Notes under the pieces: generated by a model
What the model saw: only the letters and a program-made list of their open reading frames with translations
What the model was told of the DNA's origin: nothing
The model's database searches: none
DNA from: Owenia fusiformis
Taxonomy: Eukaryota > Annelida > Polychaeta > Sabellida > Oweniidae
Direction: 5' to 3'
DNA: 64,000 nt
NCBI GenBank assembly: GCA_903813345.2
Contig: CAIIXF020000008.1
Location: forward strand, 9,081,278-9,145,277
Program-made: the position numbers and the translations under genes
Shown here: piece after piece, positions 46,361 to 61,000 of the stretch
Layout: the number at the start of each line of letters is the position of its first letter
How positions within the stretch are numbered: position 1 is the stretch's first letter

Positions 46361-47704
46361 AAACTGCCATGAGTTATTCATGAAATACAAATATACTTGT
46401 AGTAAATATATAAGTCTTTGGTACATGTTGAAATATTTTGAATTAGTTTGACCTGGGAAGAACACAGGCTCCTCAATAAAGAGGAGCATTTAATTTAAAC
46501 ATAAATTACTTTGGAATAAAATGCTGAACTGTGGCTGCAATAGAAAATGCAGTTTTAGATTATTTCTTGATTATGCCTCCTCAGAAACAGCAAAATTACA
46601 GTGCTAAAAATATAGCATAAACAATGTACAGTTTATACAAATGTATAAAAATAAATACAACATGTCAGGATCAATCAAATCAATAATTATTCTCATTACA
46701 ATTAATTACGTGGAATCCTAAGCTCTTTAAAACAATGATTGTGCAGACTTTCAATACATTTGTTTGGAAACAAAGGAATAACACTGGCGGATCCAGAAGC
46801 TAACAAGGGGGAGGGGGGCACATCACATTGCAAGTTAGAAAAAATGTTTGGGCCCCTAAAACGAGCCCAAATCTTTCAAAATTCAACGCCCATTTTTTGA
46901 TACTTTTGCCTAAAAAAGGCCCAAAAAGGCCAAGTTATGACCAAAAAGGCCCAAATACAATCATGCCAGGTATTTCTGATTGCAAAACCCTCCTGTACTC
47001 CTTATGTCTCACAACCTAATTAAGACCTTGCTCTGAGCATGCAGTACATGAAAGAAGGGTGGACATGATATCATTAATAACCATGATATACACGTGTACA
47101 GGCAATACTTTAAATCAGACTTCTTACTGGTCTGCCCTACTGTATTTGTTTGTTCTTAAGTACACATATAAAAACACAGCTTTAGGAAATTCCATTTATG
47201 CAATAATAATAACATGCCAAGCATAATTTTGAACTTCTACATTATCCATTTTGACAAAGAAAACACGATTTGAAAATGGCACCATTATCCAATATTGAGA
47301 AATGAAGCAACCATCCCTGGATACCAAAAAATGTACAGGTACATATGTACCTTCTAACTATAGGCATAATCAAACACAACCAACTTCGTGCACCATCTAC
47401 AAGTCATTAGTACAAAACCATTAATTGTCATTTTAATATATAAAGAGGTACCTCTGCCAAAATAGAACCAGTCTCTAAACACTGGGTTAATCTCTCATTT
47501 CTCCCTCTTCTACAGAAAAGAGAAAGAAAATATTCTCAATCTTTTTCCTTGAAGTCCTGCACTTGGAAAATGAAATAGAATATGTCACATAATGCATAAG
47601 TTCAGCTCACCGGCAACTTTTATACAAATAATGTACAATTAAAGCATTGTGAGCACATGTGCACAACATAATATAAAATGGATGAACACTTCAGAAAATG
47701 AGTA
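46361..47704. other. Gene-free stretch
   Basis: AT-rich sequence with a degenerate G- and C-run element near 46790-46970 that looks like an old transposon. No exon is supported. Confidence 0.35.
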
Positions 47705-48606
47705 TGCGCTCTAATAAATGAGTGCAAACTCTTATGAGTGGACAGTCTAATAAAAGAGTGCACACTCTTATGAATAAGTAAATAAATGAATGCATTCCCT
47801 TATTATGTCCTATATAGTGCACACTGCACATCCTAATAAATGAGTGCAAACTCTTATGAGTGGACAGTCTAATAAAAGAGTGCACACTCTTATGAATAGG
47901 TAAATAAATGAATGCATTCTCTTATAATGTCCCATATAGTGCATGCTGCACATCCTAATAAATGAGTGCAAACTCTTATGAGTGGACAGCCTAATAAAAG
48001 AGTGCACACTCTTATGAATAAGTAAATAAATGAATGCATTCCCTCATAATGTCCTATATAGTGCACATCCTAATAAATGAGTGCACACACTTATGAGTGG
48101 ACAGTCTAATAAAAGAGTGCACACTCTTATGAATAAGTAAATAAATGAATGCATTCCCTCATAATGTCCTATATAGTGCACATCCTAATAAATGAGTGCA
48201 CACACTTATGAGTGGACAGTCTAATAAAAGAGTGCACACTCTTATGAATAAGTAAATAAATTAATGCATTCTCTTATTATGTCCCATATAGTGCACACTG
48301 CACATCCTAATAAATGAGTGCAAACTCTTATGAGTGGACAGTCTAATAAAAGAGTGCACACTCTTATGAATAAGTAAATAAATGAATGCATTCTCTCATA
48401 ATGTCCTATATAGTGCACATCCTAATAAATGAGTGCACACACTTATGAGTGGACAGTCTACTAAAAGAGTGCACACTCTTATGAATAAGTAAATAAATGA
48501 ATGCATTCTCTTATTATGTCCCATATAGTGCACACTGCACATCCTAATAAATGAGTGCACACTCTTATGAGTGGACAGTCTAATAAATGAGCACAGATTC
48601 TTATTA
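47705..48606. repeat. Eight-copy ~118-bp satellite
   Basis: Units of about 115-123 bp contain AATAAATGAGTGCAAACTCT, TATGAGTGGACAGTCTAATA, AAAGAGTGCACACTCTTATG and AATGAATGCATTC. Each unit is itself built of two related halves with near-palindromic AAGAGTGCACACTCTT cores. Copies differ by a few substitutions and by loss of a short CACTGCA block. Confidence 0.88.
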
Positions 48607-49047
48607 TAACAAATAGTGCTGTTTAAAAGTTTATGGATAAAATAAATATTACATCATGACTCAATCAGACTTCCTTGGAATACTCAAAACAAGCTCAATG
48701 CAGTATATTAAAGAGCACCATTAAATTTACCCGTATAATCACTGATCTATACTTGGAATATAATAATCAAATATAAAATGGTTTATGACTTTGGTTATCA
48801 AATAGGAATAAGCTTATCTTTCATTTTGCAGAAAATTAATTGACATATGGAACATAATCAATTGATTGTAAAAACCAAATTGCGTTACACTGAATAAAGG
48901 ATTGATAAAGTCAAGAGTATTGGCTTTCAAATAATTATAAAAGTTTATCTGAATATCATCTTAGCGGTTTTCAGTTTCAGAATTAACCTTTCGTGTAAAG
49001 TTTCGTGTAATTAAGATTTCCATCCACATGTTCATGTTAATCAAAAT
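48607..49047. other. Probable 3' UTR region of the Dispatched gene
   Basis: AT-rich sequence directly downstream of the stop codon of the minus-strand gene. No coding frame is seen. Confidence 0.35.
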
Positions 49048-52000
49048 TTACTGCTGTACCCACACGTGCGATGAATCACGTGGCTCAGAATGCAACATGA
49101 CCTCCGTCTCAGCTGCATGTGATTCATCTACATTCCCAGCATCCCCAGATGTACCGGCACTGGTGAGATTGTTATTCAGTTTCTGTTTATGCGGTGCCCT
49201 ATTTGTGGCCAAAGTCCTGGGGTTTGGAGGGGGCTGTCTCAACCTCTCCTGTAACTCTTCAGCTTCACACTCTGTCAGTGATTCGAGCTCATGAATTTCA
49301 CTAGTTGTCACGGTTGAATGATTTTGATACCCTACACTTGAACTACTTAATGTGGATTCAGACAATGCGTAAACAGTCTTATCGACGTGGTGACGTTGGG
49401 AGGATGAACAACAGTTTGATGATGGCCAGTGGAACTGACTAAATCCACCTTGAGGACCAATAAGGCGTAATAATGACTGGAAGAAGAGTGTGGAATATAC
49501 CCAAGAGATTGTCATAATGAGCATGAGGAATATACCAAGTTGCCTGTAAGCGAGCACTGTTGCCGGGGTCATCATAGCGCCTGCCAGGAATGTTGTAGCT
49601 GCTGCCATGGTAACGGGACTTCCCATGCGTGCTGTAGAGCAAATAACACGCATTTCACGATCGAGATCTGGGGATAAGCGATACGCTACCCCGTAATGTA
49701 ATGTAAAGTCTATGGATAGCCCAACTGAAATTGTAAGAGTTACAGATTCTAATATGTTCAGTTGCCAGCCTAGGAGGGTCAGAACTGCAATTGTTACGCT
49801 AATCGTGCTGCTTATTGACAGAAAGGCATATAAACTGACTAACACGTTCAGCGTTGTAATAAATGTCACTACTAGCGCTACAGCTACTGAAGCTCCAACA
49901 CTCAGTGGTGCCCCCTCTAATATACTTTTTTGTAAACTGTAGAATTCTAATTCACTGATAAACCAGCCTCGTCGCATACCAGATGGCGCTGTAGTCTCTA
50001 CTTGGTACTCTACCCATGTACTCATGCGTGAATAATAATTGTTTATCTCGTCATATTTATAACTAAATGGCACTTTACTGTTGAACTGTATAACTGCAGC
50101 TACAATCTCCTCCCTAGAGTCTTTAGAGTACCTAAGTCCTGCATACTTATTATGAGGAAACCTGGCCTTAGTTCTTGTTAATAATGGGGCCCATGACCCC
50201 ACACACTCCATAAATTTATGCTCTGGAATGGGGATACTGGAATACCCACAGCATATGTCTGTCTCTAAGATACATTTTCTCCTGGCAAAATTTTCAAGCG
50301 ATTCAATGAAACAGTTTGTAAGTTGGAGTCCAGGGGATGATTTGTAGAAAGGGTGAGCACGTATTTTCCGGCAGAATGACCGCAGCCAGATCTGAGATTC
50401 TTCCGCAGCTATGTTGAATGTCTCATCACGCACAAGGGCACCATGATTGTTTGGCTCTCTGGGAGCTAAATAGCTACCATTATCCCTTGGCTCAACTCCA
50501 AAAACAAAAGTCATGGGTAAAGTATACATGCTCTGTCCTGCAGCTTTCTCAAAATAAAACTCATCTTTTAGTTTGAAATCATAGATCTCAAATAGATGTT
50601 GAGGGGAAAATACTTGGAATTCATGTGAAGAAGGCAGCTTAAATCTTGGCTTGTAGAATATAATAATAAGTCCACCAATGCCCATAAGGCCGAGAAAAAT
50701 CACCCATACAAATCGAAGTTTAACAACGATACATGGTAGTAACTTTTCAAAAAATATCCGTGACCAATCAGCAATTTGTAGGTATGCTTTATATGGTATT
50801 TTACAAATATAGTAACAAATGCCTCTTTTGGGTGTATAGATGTCAGGGCTGTAGCAGACGCAATAGTTACTACACCACTTGTCATACATAACAATAGTCG
50901 CTGGAATCCAAGTCACCATGAGCAGGAAGTTGGCCAGTATGGCTGTTCCAGAATATATCGCAAAGCACCGTAATGCTGTCACATGGCTTATGTAGTTTGT
51001 ATACAAAGCTGCAGCTGTCGTAAAACTTGTGACAAACATTGATAAAGTAGCATGTTTTATGGTATCTGATATTATTTTCTCCAAAGTTCCATTATTTTTT
51101 TCTGATTTCGCCAGGCTCCAAACTTTTGTGTAAATAAACATATCGTCAGCACCCACACCTATCAGAATCACTATTGTCATCAGATTCATAAACGGGAAGA
51201 ATTTAATTTCAAAAACGAGCGTGTAGAGGAAGTATGATATCTCTAACGAAAGGAGAATTGAGAGCAATGTCATGCCAGTGATGAAGAATGATGTTGTGTA
51301 GAGCCACATACAGAGCAGAATCACGAATAATGCAACACCAAGCCACATAGTATCACCTTGGAGATATTCATTAAACAATATGTTCTTGATTCCAAAATTG
51401 ACACCCCCTATGGCCGTAGTTCCAATCTGTAACTCCTTTTTCGTCATAAACTCAAATATCGGCACAGTGTCCTTCCCAGCACTCATTGGTAAGAATGCAA
51501 TGGCATAACGCAGAGGACCAAGATGTCCGCTCTCTGTAGTGAATTCAACATCTGTGATGTAATGAAGAATTTGATACACTGCATTGTGTTGTTTACATTC
51601 AGTAGGCACTGATTTACATTTATCGCTAGAGCTTCGTTCACAATCAAATTTCAAGGTCATATTACGATAATATCCAGAACATCTTTCCAACAGATCCCTC
51701 ACACTCCCAACATCCTCTTGAGTGATATCACTACAGTTTGTTTTATCCCGGAGCAGCGCGATATAGTTCCCTAGTGACCAGCTACGCTTGCAGCAATGGG
51801 CTTCCTCTGGGTGTTGAGCAATACACAGCTGGGAGTAAGAGGGGTGGAGATGTATACTGTTACTCTCAAGGGAACACATATCAAGTAGATGTCTCAGAGA
51901 AAACAGGTCACTTCCATCTGTGCTCTTGTAAGCAACTCTTGCATAAGTCATTCCTGGAAACACAACAGCATGCATTATAGTAAAATACTTAACAGTGAAC

Positions 52001-55000
52001 TACATCACAGGACAGTAATAGCATACAAGACAAAGAGGTTCTGGTATAAGTATCTGTGTAAGATCGTCCATTTTTGACGATCTTTTATGATTCTTCTAAA
52101 TCGAGTTGAAGATGAGATAAAGAGACATTATCTGTGCGAAACAAGAATGGAGAATATTGCACAGGTACATGGGTGTGCATGGCAACAAAGCTCCATTGCA
52201 TGAAAGTGGGTGCTGGATAATAACACACATCATAGTGGCAAACTTGAGTGTAACATACATCATAGATACAACATGCATCTTTATGTACTTAATATTACAG
52301 AACTTAGCATTAATACAAAACTTGTAAGTTTATCAATATCTATAGAGAACTTGACAAAGGCTTGATTGAAAAGGACAATATTCTCATAAGTTTTTGTAAA
52401 TTATGTATTACAGTTAAAAAGGATATTTTTAATTCACGGATTATCGAAAAGCCTATGTGCTGTTCTTATACTCAGGTTAATTAGCATATGTTTGAAGTAA
52501 TAAATTACATAAGAGGCTTTAGAAACAATTATTTCCAAGGGTCGTCACATTTATTGCTTTTTATTTTAAATAACAATTACTCTACACGTCGATATATCAT
52601 TGTGCTTATAACTAATCATAATAGGAAATATAAGCACACAAGACATATATATGACAGGTTTCTAGGCTGATGTCTATCTACAGACAGAGAAAATAGAATA
52701 CAAATCAGATTGCTACATATCCACCCAGATGATTTGATGGCTTTCATGGTCTCAACAATCTCAAATGAATACTTAATGGCAAAATGTAAGCTACTTTATA
52801 AGCGGAAATTGAAGCATCATGATTTTCTATGTAATATATATTCTGGATGTATGCCTGAGCAATAAATTACTTTTGATCTAAAGAATAAATAGACAAAGTC
52901 AGGCTCACACTAAGAGTACTATAGTACTACGCACCTGGAGTATCACCACAGAAAAACCAGGGATCTTGTCTCGTAGCTCTCCCATATCGCCTTGTTCCGT
53001 TACCACGCCCAGAGTGTGGGGTACGTCCTTTTGACTTCCTTCGCCCAATATCTGTCTGGGTGGAATCTAACAAATTCTCCCAAGTAACAAAACGATTGCT
53101 TAGCTCAGTACCCCTCACCTCAAATCCCTGAAAGTACATGAGGATCTACATGAATAAAGAAGTTAATAGAAACACATACGGCTTAAAGAAGAAGCATGTG
53201 CTCTTCAAATACCGGACTTAAACAACTTATCGAGCATGGGCAAATATTACACAATGATGAACACTATATCAGTACAAAGACTAATAGCAAAAACAATAAA
53301 TAAAATCATGATAACACGAAGATGCTATGAAGTGTAATATAATACAAGGTACAATATTAGATTTACATTTTTAGACATTTTTTACTCAAAGAACTATTCA
53401 ATCTTAAGTCTCTCATAAGCCGGAGCCGGCTGAGCTGCTGTTTTAATCAATTGTATCAAATATTGTACAGCGTGAGACTCTAATAAATACCTTACTTACT
53501 TACTAAAAAATATAAAGTTTAAAACATAATATTTAACAAATAAAGTTCAGTGTATGAGGTTCAACATTCAGTTAACATGTGAGGTTTAACATATTAGGTT
53601 TAACACATCAAGTTAAATATGTGAGATTTAATATACGATGATACGTGGTGTCATGATCCTGAATTTTCATCCATGTTTCTAGTCATATTTTTTGCTGGCA
53701 TTTAAAATCTTGTGTCTTGTTTGAAATCATGACAATTTTTACCAAAACACTAAAATTCATGAAATATCATTTACAACAAAATATATCAATCATAATAGTC
53801 AGGCCCGTAGCCAGGGGGGATTCGCAGGGTTCGGGCGAACCCCCCCCCCCCTGGCCAAAAATTCTTTCAAAATCATGCAGTTTTTCACCATTTTTGAGCA
53901 CTTCTTAAGTGATTTTAGCCATATTTGGGCCAAAATTGTCAAATGTGAACCCCCCCTGGAAATTTTTGAAAAATGAACCCCCCCTTGGCAAATCCTGGCT
54001 ACGGGCCTGATAGTGCTGAACATTCAGAATTGCAGAGCGATTGAGTTTGCAAATTCTATGAGAACAGACTGATTCATATCTGACCCAGAAGAGCTTCTCT
54101 GACATCCCGGCATTGCCAATTAAAACAGTTGGTCGAAGTATAACTCAGTTTCTATGCAAAGATTAAGTATTACATGTACATGTATTTCAATTACGGACTG
54201 CACTGTGATCATATCGATTAAAACAAAACTTTGGATGCTCTTTCAAATCTAGAAAGGTAAGAACATTCATTCTGACATCGTTCAACCCAAAATGAACCTC
54301 CTTTTTTGTCGCTAAAATGGCTTCCATTCGACTCCTTTATACAATCTTAAATGTCCATATATTTTTTGATTACTGACTTTTTTCAAAACATCCCAGTTGG
54401 CTGACAATGCATCTTATCGATGAAAAATTTATCATTTCAAATTTGTTAATTTAATTTGACGAGTCAAACTCCCGAATTCATTGAATTTAATAAAATCAAA
54501 TTCACTTCCAGAGATGCACATTGAGCATAAATTAGCCACACCATATTGACTGAAATTGTCAGTGCCCTCCTATATCATCCTCCGATCACAGGGCTTCAAA
54601 ATCCAGAACACATGCAACTTTTATGTTGAATTTTTCTCAAGAAAACAAGAAGTTTAATGCGATTATTTACACAAGATATCGATTGATGATTATAATTAAT
54701 TCAGAGAAAGAAATCCAGGAGCTGTATAGAGCTCAATAAACCTTAATGTTAACCTTAATAATAACAACTAAAAAGATTATTTGATTATTTCTGCACTTTT
54801 TATATGTGCACTTATTTGAATCTCTCAATATCTTACCCTTTTAAATATCAATTTGGAAACTGCATTGTGTGCTCATTAGAGAGAATACGGTGTATTAAAT
54901 ATATCAGATAAAAGGAATAAAAACATTATCTGTTTTCTTTTCATTTCTGGCATGAGTTCATTATTCTTAAGATAACAGTAATTTTTACTTTTAGATGTGA

Positions 55001-58000
55001 TAAAAATCAGATTAAATATGTGTAGGAACTCGAATTATAATTCCAAGAAAGGGTATCAAATTAATTCCCCATCAGGGGACCCAACACTTCCTTCAAAGTA
55101 TCGAACGTGAGTAGGCTTAGAAAGAAAAGAAGCTGTGACACATGATTCAAATGGCAATGGCTTCTATATTAGGTTATTGACATTGACAGGAGAGAGCATC
55201 TGACTTCCAAGGTTGATTTTTATAAGGGATTGTTTCAGTGTTAAAAGACATAAAGTCATAAAAGACATACTGATATAGAGGTATACAAACATGTAAAATG
55301 TTGAAGGTCAAGGTCATCAAATTAGGGTCACAAAAGCTATTATCTAAGTTTGTCTATATGTTTGTCTATATAAGTAGATCAATATCTTTATACTAAAACT
55401 TGGAAATGCATACATTTTACTGACTTTTGATTCACTGACCCTTTTTCATGACCTCTTATGTTCAATTACATGACAGTAAATTGACCTATCAACATGTCAA
55501 ATTAATTATTAAATTACATGCCTGCAATCTGATCATTTTATATCTTCTTCAATCTAATTTCTTTAAACTGCTGAAGTCTCTTTAGTATTAGAAAAACAAA
55601 TTACGAAACGTGGACATCTGATGCTAGGTTTATTGAACATCTCAGCATTAATTAATAATTGTCACCGGATGTTTCACTGTCAAAGGAAGTGATGGCTTTC
55701 GATTTGATGCAATCCTGGAGTTTCTCATATATCATCCCAATTGAAAAATAAAACTAATTACCAACTTATTACCAACTAATTTACAACTAATTATCAACAA
55801 TTCTGCTGGCAATTGGAATTAAAGTTAAGCGTTAATTAAATCAATGATAATTATGGCCTAATTATCAGTAGCAAGTTCAACGTAAATTAACTTACAATAA
55901 TGCTGATTTATGATTTTTAGTTGATAATTAAGATATGAAATGTTTGAGGGTGATAGTAAGTGGTAAATTAAAACGTTTTTGGTCTGAAGTAGATAATTGG
56001 TTGATAGTTAACATATAGGATGATTATAATGATAATTAGTTGTAAATTAGGCCCATGATTTAGAAATACAAACCCCCTAAATTTAATTTCAAGATGGTGG
56101 AAAAAGAAAACATGTGAGAGATATTTCTCTCATAAAATTGAGAATTACAACGTGAATGGTGCGTATACTACCATGAAATTTGGTCAACATTATTATAAGG
56201 GTATGTAGAACATGAATACAATGTATGTTAAATCTTATTCACACTTCTGTCTGAAATGTTTATGAATTTAAAAATCTTTTTGAATCAGATCACATAATAT
56301 TAATCCTAGAATGCAATTTAGGTACTAACATGGGTTACCTATATTTCACAAGTAATCCAAATGTGCTCTTCTAAATAATGATTGTTAGATCAAAGACATT
56401 TCAAAACATATTTTTGATTATATCTGTTACGTCCTTATTATGTAACATTATAGTCTAATGTTTGTGTTCTGATTTTAGTTGTATATGGCAATAATGATGT
56501 TTTCACATGCTTTTCATGAATCTTAAAAATTTGCAAAATAGAATTAAAAAAGAGGGGGAGAAACCCCAGGGTTCAAAGATGACATATGCTTATAATGTAA
56601 ATCTGTATTGAGATAAAATCGTCGCTGATTGGTTTATCGAGTCGATCATTGATTGGTTTAAATCTAGGTCAATTTGAAAACTTTAAAAACCAAGATGGAG
56701 GGTACGTTTTCGACAAAAGGAGGTGTGCGAAGGAGGAAATCTTATGTCATCAATTGAATCATGGGGTTTTCCCTCCTCTTGCTGTGAAATTTCAATAGTT
56801 CAAGTTCAGTGTTGTCTGTTCTGAAAGATCTTAATTAAGATGAATATTCCGTCACAAAATAGTTCAAGATGAAGCAAAAATCTCCGAGTGAAGGGAAGCA
56901 AAAAAGAAGCGAGTCATTTTTGAGATGTCACAAATCTGACTTAAACCTAACTTTCAACTAATTATCAATAGTAAGTTAGGTGATAATTAGAGATTAACTT
57001 ACATCAAACTTACAACTAACTTTCAACTAATTTACGTAAATAGCTCATTTGCATATTGATGGTAGTTAATCGTTAATTAAGTTGCAAATTAAGCGTTAAT
57101 TAAGTTGATAATTAGCTCATTTGCATGTGAATTTTTACACCTAACTTTCAACTTATTATCAATAGTAAGTTAGGTGATAATTGGAGATGATTTTCCATAG
57201 GCTTTTTTCAATTGTTAACAGATTATGAAACTTGGACACGTGATGATGCAAGGTCATTTGAATTCCTCAACAGATATTTATAATTATCATCAGATCCCGA
57301 TGTTCCACATTTAAAGGAAGCAACTGGCTTTTGACTTGATAATATCTTTGAACTAAGTACAGATTAAGTATTTCATCTCATACTCCATGGCAGTGCAATT
57401 AGTCTTCAACATACCACTGTAGACTAGTTTCTACTGTGGCGTTTTATAAAGCTATTTCCAACAAATTTTGACTATTTATCCATCTACCAGCCAACATGCC
57501 TATTCCAAGACACTGCCATGGGAGTTTGGTTTCACCTATCACTTGGCCATCAACAAATATATTTTGTCAAAGTATCAGGCTATATAAAAACAGAACCTCA
57601 GGGGATTAGCAAATCAAACAGAACATAACATATTTTACCAAATCCCTTGTCATTTTGAAGTTTTTTGATAGAAATACAGCCCAAAGAAAAGACTCAAAAA
57701 GTAATGATCTACTTGTTTACTAGTGTGTGTGCCATACATGTTATCTTTCAAGGCTAGATGTGTACTTGAGGCATTGTTTTATAATTAAGGGCTCAAAGAG
57801 ATGAAGTCCTGGGTCAAGCAAATGTTTAGTGATAAGTGACAAGTAAACCCTTGACCCAGATGTTTTGACATGCTTAATTTTGTATTTGACTTTATGACAT
57901 TCAACAGGAGAACTAAAGGTATGTACATTCTTAAAACGCAATTTCTGTACTAGTTTATCAAATGAGGTATATCATACATGTTATAATGCCCAACAGTTTT

Positions 58001-61000
58001 AGTTTGTAGAACAAATTGGAAATTATGATAAAAAATCTATATATTTTGAATTCGAAAAATTCTGTGTATTTTAAAGTGTCTCACATATTCGATCAAAATT
58101 TGCCATGCAAACATGTTAGTCTACTTTACTGGCCCTCCTTGCTGTAACAAGGAACCCAAAACACATTAAAACGTAAACATAAACCAATTAGTCACTTCAC
58201 TATGAAAGTGAGGGGTGTACGCTGTGTGCATGGACTAACACAATATCAGTGGTCATTTACTGTGTCAACTTAGTAACCCTTGCATATCGTGCTCACTCAA
58301 GTATTGAATAATTTTTTTATGACCTAAATGTTTGTGGTTTATAAAAAAAAGTGATATATTTTAGTTAGAGATACATTAATTAATATATTCATTCAAACAG
58401 CTCTAGAATGCGGGAAGAAAGAGCAATGGTGACAAAATGCAGACAGAATCCGTAAGGGTTTCAAACATTTCTGAACACAATCATACATGTACTTCATGTG
58501 TACTGTTATTTTTAGTGCTGTATTTATAGATATAATTTCACGTATTAAAATCATATTTTCCAGCAATGACTTCAAATTCGGAACCACACCCATATCACAT
58601 TTTCTTCGATAACTCCAAACATGTGTAAACATTGACCATGTGCATATAAATTCAGATTTCATGAGCTCTTTCCCATTCGAGTACCTCATACACCCCTGCA
58701 TGGATTTGAGTTGGATTCGCCTTTTATACGTGAGCCGACACACTCGCAAACGCTGATTGGATAAAGATTGCGAGAATCTTTAAGAGAATTCCAAAAGTGT
58801 CCCCAACCAACTTATTTATAATCTATTTCTTAGGGAGGCAAATAATATGGCAAGAAGCAAAATTAATCATGAACTTGTATGTATTATATTAGGACTAATC
58901 CATGAAATCTTAATCTAGATGCTAATAGTGATGCAAATAGATAGTGATTAAATGAGCGAAAAGAGGCGTAAGGAAGCGTTTTGAATGTCAGATAAAATTA
59001 CATGCTTAAAATGTAGATTTCAGAAGAAAGATGATAAGTTCCTTTTAGTCTGTCGCAATCTTCTAACAGCATTCTCTCGAAGCTAGTATTTGCCATAGGG
59101 CGATTCCGAGAATGTTATCCAAATGAGTTGAATCCTCTTATCTGATTGCTAAATATCGATAAAGTCACCTTTCACGACCATTAACGAATTCCCTACAGGG
59201 GAATATATAAACTCGTTGACATTAACTTTCCCATCTTCATGTTTATCACCTCTCACAACTTATTCTTTAATATCTTCATGGTTATTAACTGTTTCACATT
59301 TACATATGTAAGTGTTCCAAGGCAATTATTCTTTTATTAACTTTTTCACATCTATATATATTTGCAACTTACTCTTTCACTTCTACTCTCACATCTACGT
59401 GCATATTCGCTCTTGTGCAGTAACTCTCTCAAATCAATGCTTATTAACTCTTTCACATCTATTGTACATAACTTCATAAAGTGGGACAAAATCTGGTATC
59501 AATGAAACCTTTAATTATTACCTCTCTTACATAAAAATGATTTTCCGACTTCACAAACAACTCAAGAGTTGAATAAAACAAAAATCAAAGACAACTTGAC
59601 AACAGACAAATCAACCTCCACTGGAACATCATGGAAGAGAGCTTTTTAATCTAAATGGATAAATCTTGTCATAAAATCTAGGGTTGTAGTTCATTGATTC
59701 CAATAAGAGCTAAGTAGAAATTGAAAGGGGTCTTGACTTCAGGGTAGGCAGAGTAGAATGACTAAGCTCGCTTAATAACTTGGAACTTTTACAGTAGGTT
59801 TATACAACTGGGCAACAAGTGGGTGTCCTACAATAGACCCAACATGTTTGTTGTCTGATGAAGCCATATGATATCATGACAAAAGCATCCTAGTCTGACA
59901 AATAGGACGGTGTAACTCAAATATTGAAGATCACAATATTTTATTTGGCTTTCACGATGTTGCTTTGACAATATTGCGTAAGGCTATTGAGTTAAGAGAA
60001 TTATACATATTGTTTTCCACAAAATGATACTTTTACATCATTTCTTGTCTTCTATAGATTGACATGGCTGTGTTTGTGAAGAATGATATCACCAGTACAG
60101 GGGCAGATACACTGAAGCTACAACTGGACATGCTAGCTGTGCTGGAGGCTAACATGCTAAACGGAGAACACAATGGTCTCATCACCTACCACTTTGCAAG
60201 GCCTGACCCAAATGATCCATACAGAGTTCAGTACATTGAGGTATTCAACATTCTGTTTGTAAAGGGTTCAGTGCATTGAGGTATTCAACATTCTGTTTGT
60301 AAAGGGTTCAGTACATTGAGGTATTCAACATTCTGTTTGTAAAGGGTTCAGTGCATTGAGGTATTCAACATTCTGTTTGTAAAGGGTTCAGTACATTGAG
60401 GTATTCAACATTCTGTTTGTAAAGGGTTCAGTACATTGAGGTATTCAACATTCTGTTTGTAAAGGGTTCAGTGCATTGAGGTATTCAACATTCTGTTTGT
60501 AAAGGGTTCAGTGCATTGAGGTATTCAACATTCTGTTTGTAAAGGGTTCAGTGCATTGAGGTATTCAACATTCTGTTTGTAAAGGGTTCAGTGCATTGAG
60601 GTATTCAACATTCTGTTTGTAAAGGGTTCAGTGCATTGAGGTATTCAACATTCTGTTTATTTTGTATTTAGAGTTCAATAATCGAAGTATTTAAGATTTT
60701 GCAGGAGAGAGCTGTTTGATTATTTCCTGTGATAATATACATGTAATAAATACAGACTTTTATTTGAATTCTTTTTACTGCAGGTATATGGAAGTCCGGA
60801 GTCATTTGTAAATCACTTAACACCTGAAGCAATGGACCTCTTGACCACAAACCTAGCCCCAGCCAACCTCACACGCTTTGACAAGAACATCTTTGGCACT
60901 AACCTTGATAACAACCAGGACGTGTTGGATATCCTCAAGCCATTTGGAGTTGATAAGATGCCTAATATTGCCAAGGGGTATATCCTTCACCCTAATGCAA

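Noticed and set aside
47691-48007. Two overlapping minus-strand open frames with MHSFIRLSTHK repeats
   Set aside because: They are frames through the ~118-bp satellite, without start context or unique sequence.
53799-54105. Open frames crossing 53.8-54.1 kb
   Set aside because: They run through the palindromic CAGGCCCGTAGCC MITE.
60226-60660. CRISPR-like direct repeats
   Set aside because: The 40-bp units are contiguous with no unique spacers, and the context is a eukaryotic intron. It is a minisatellite.
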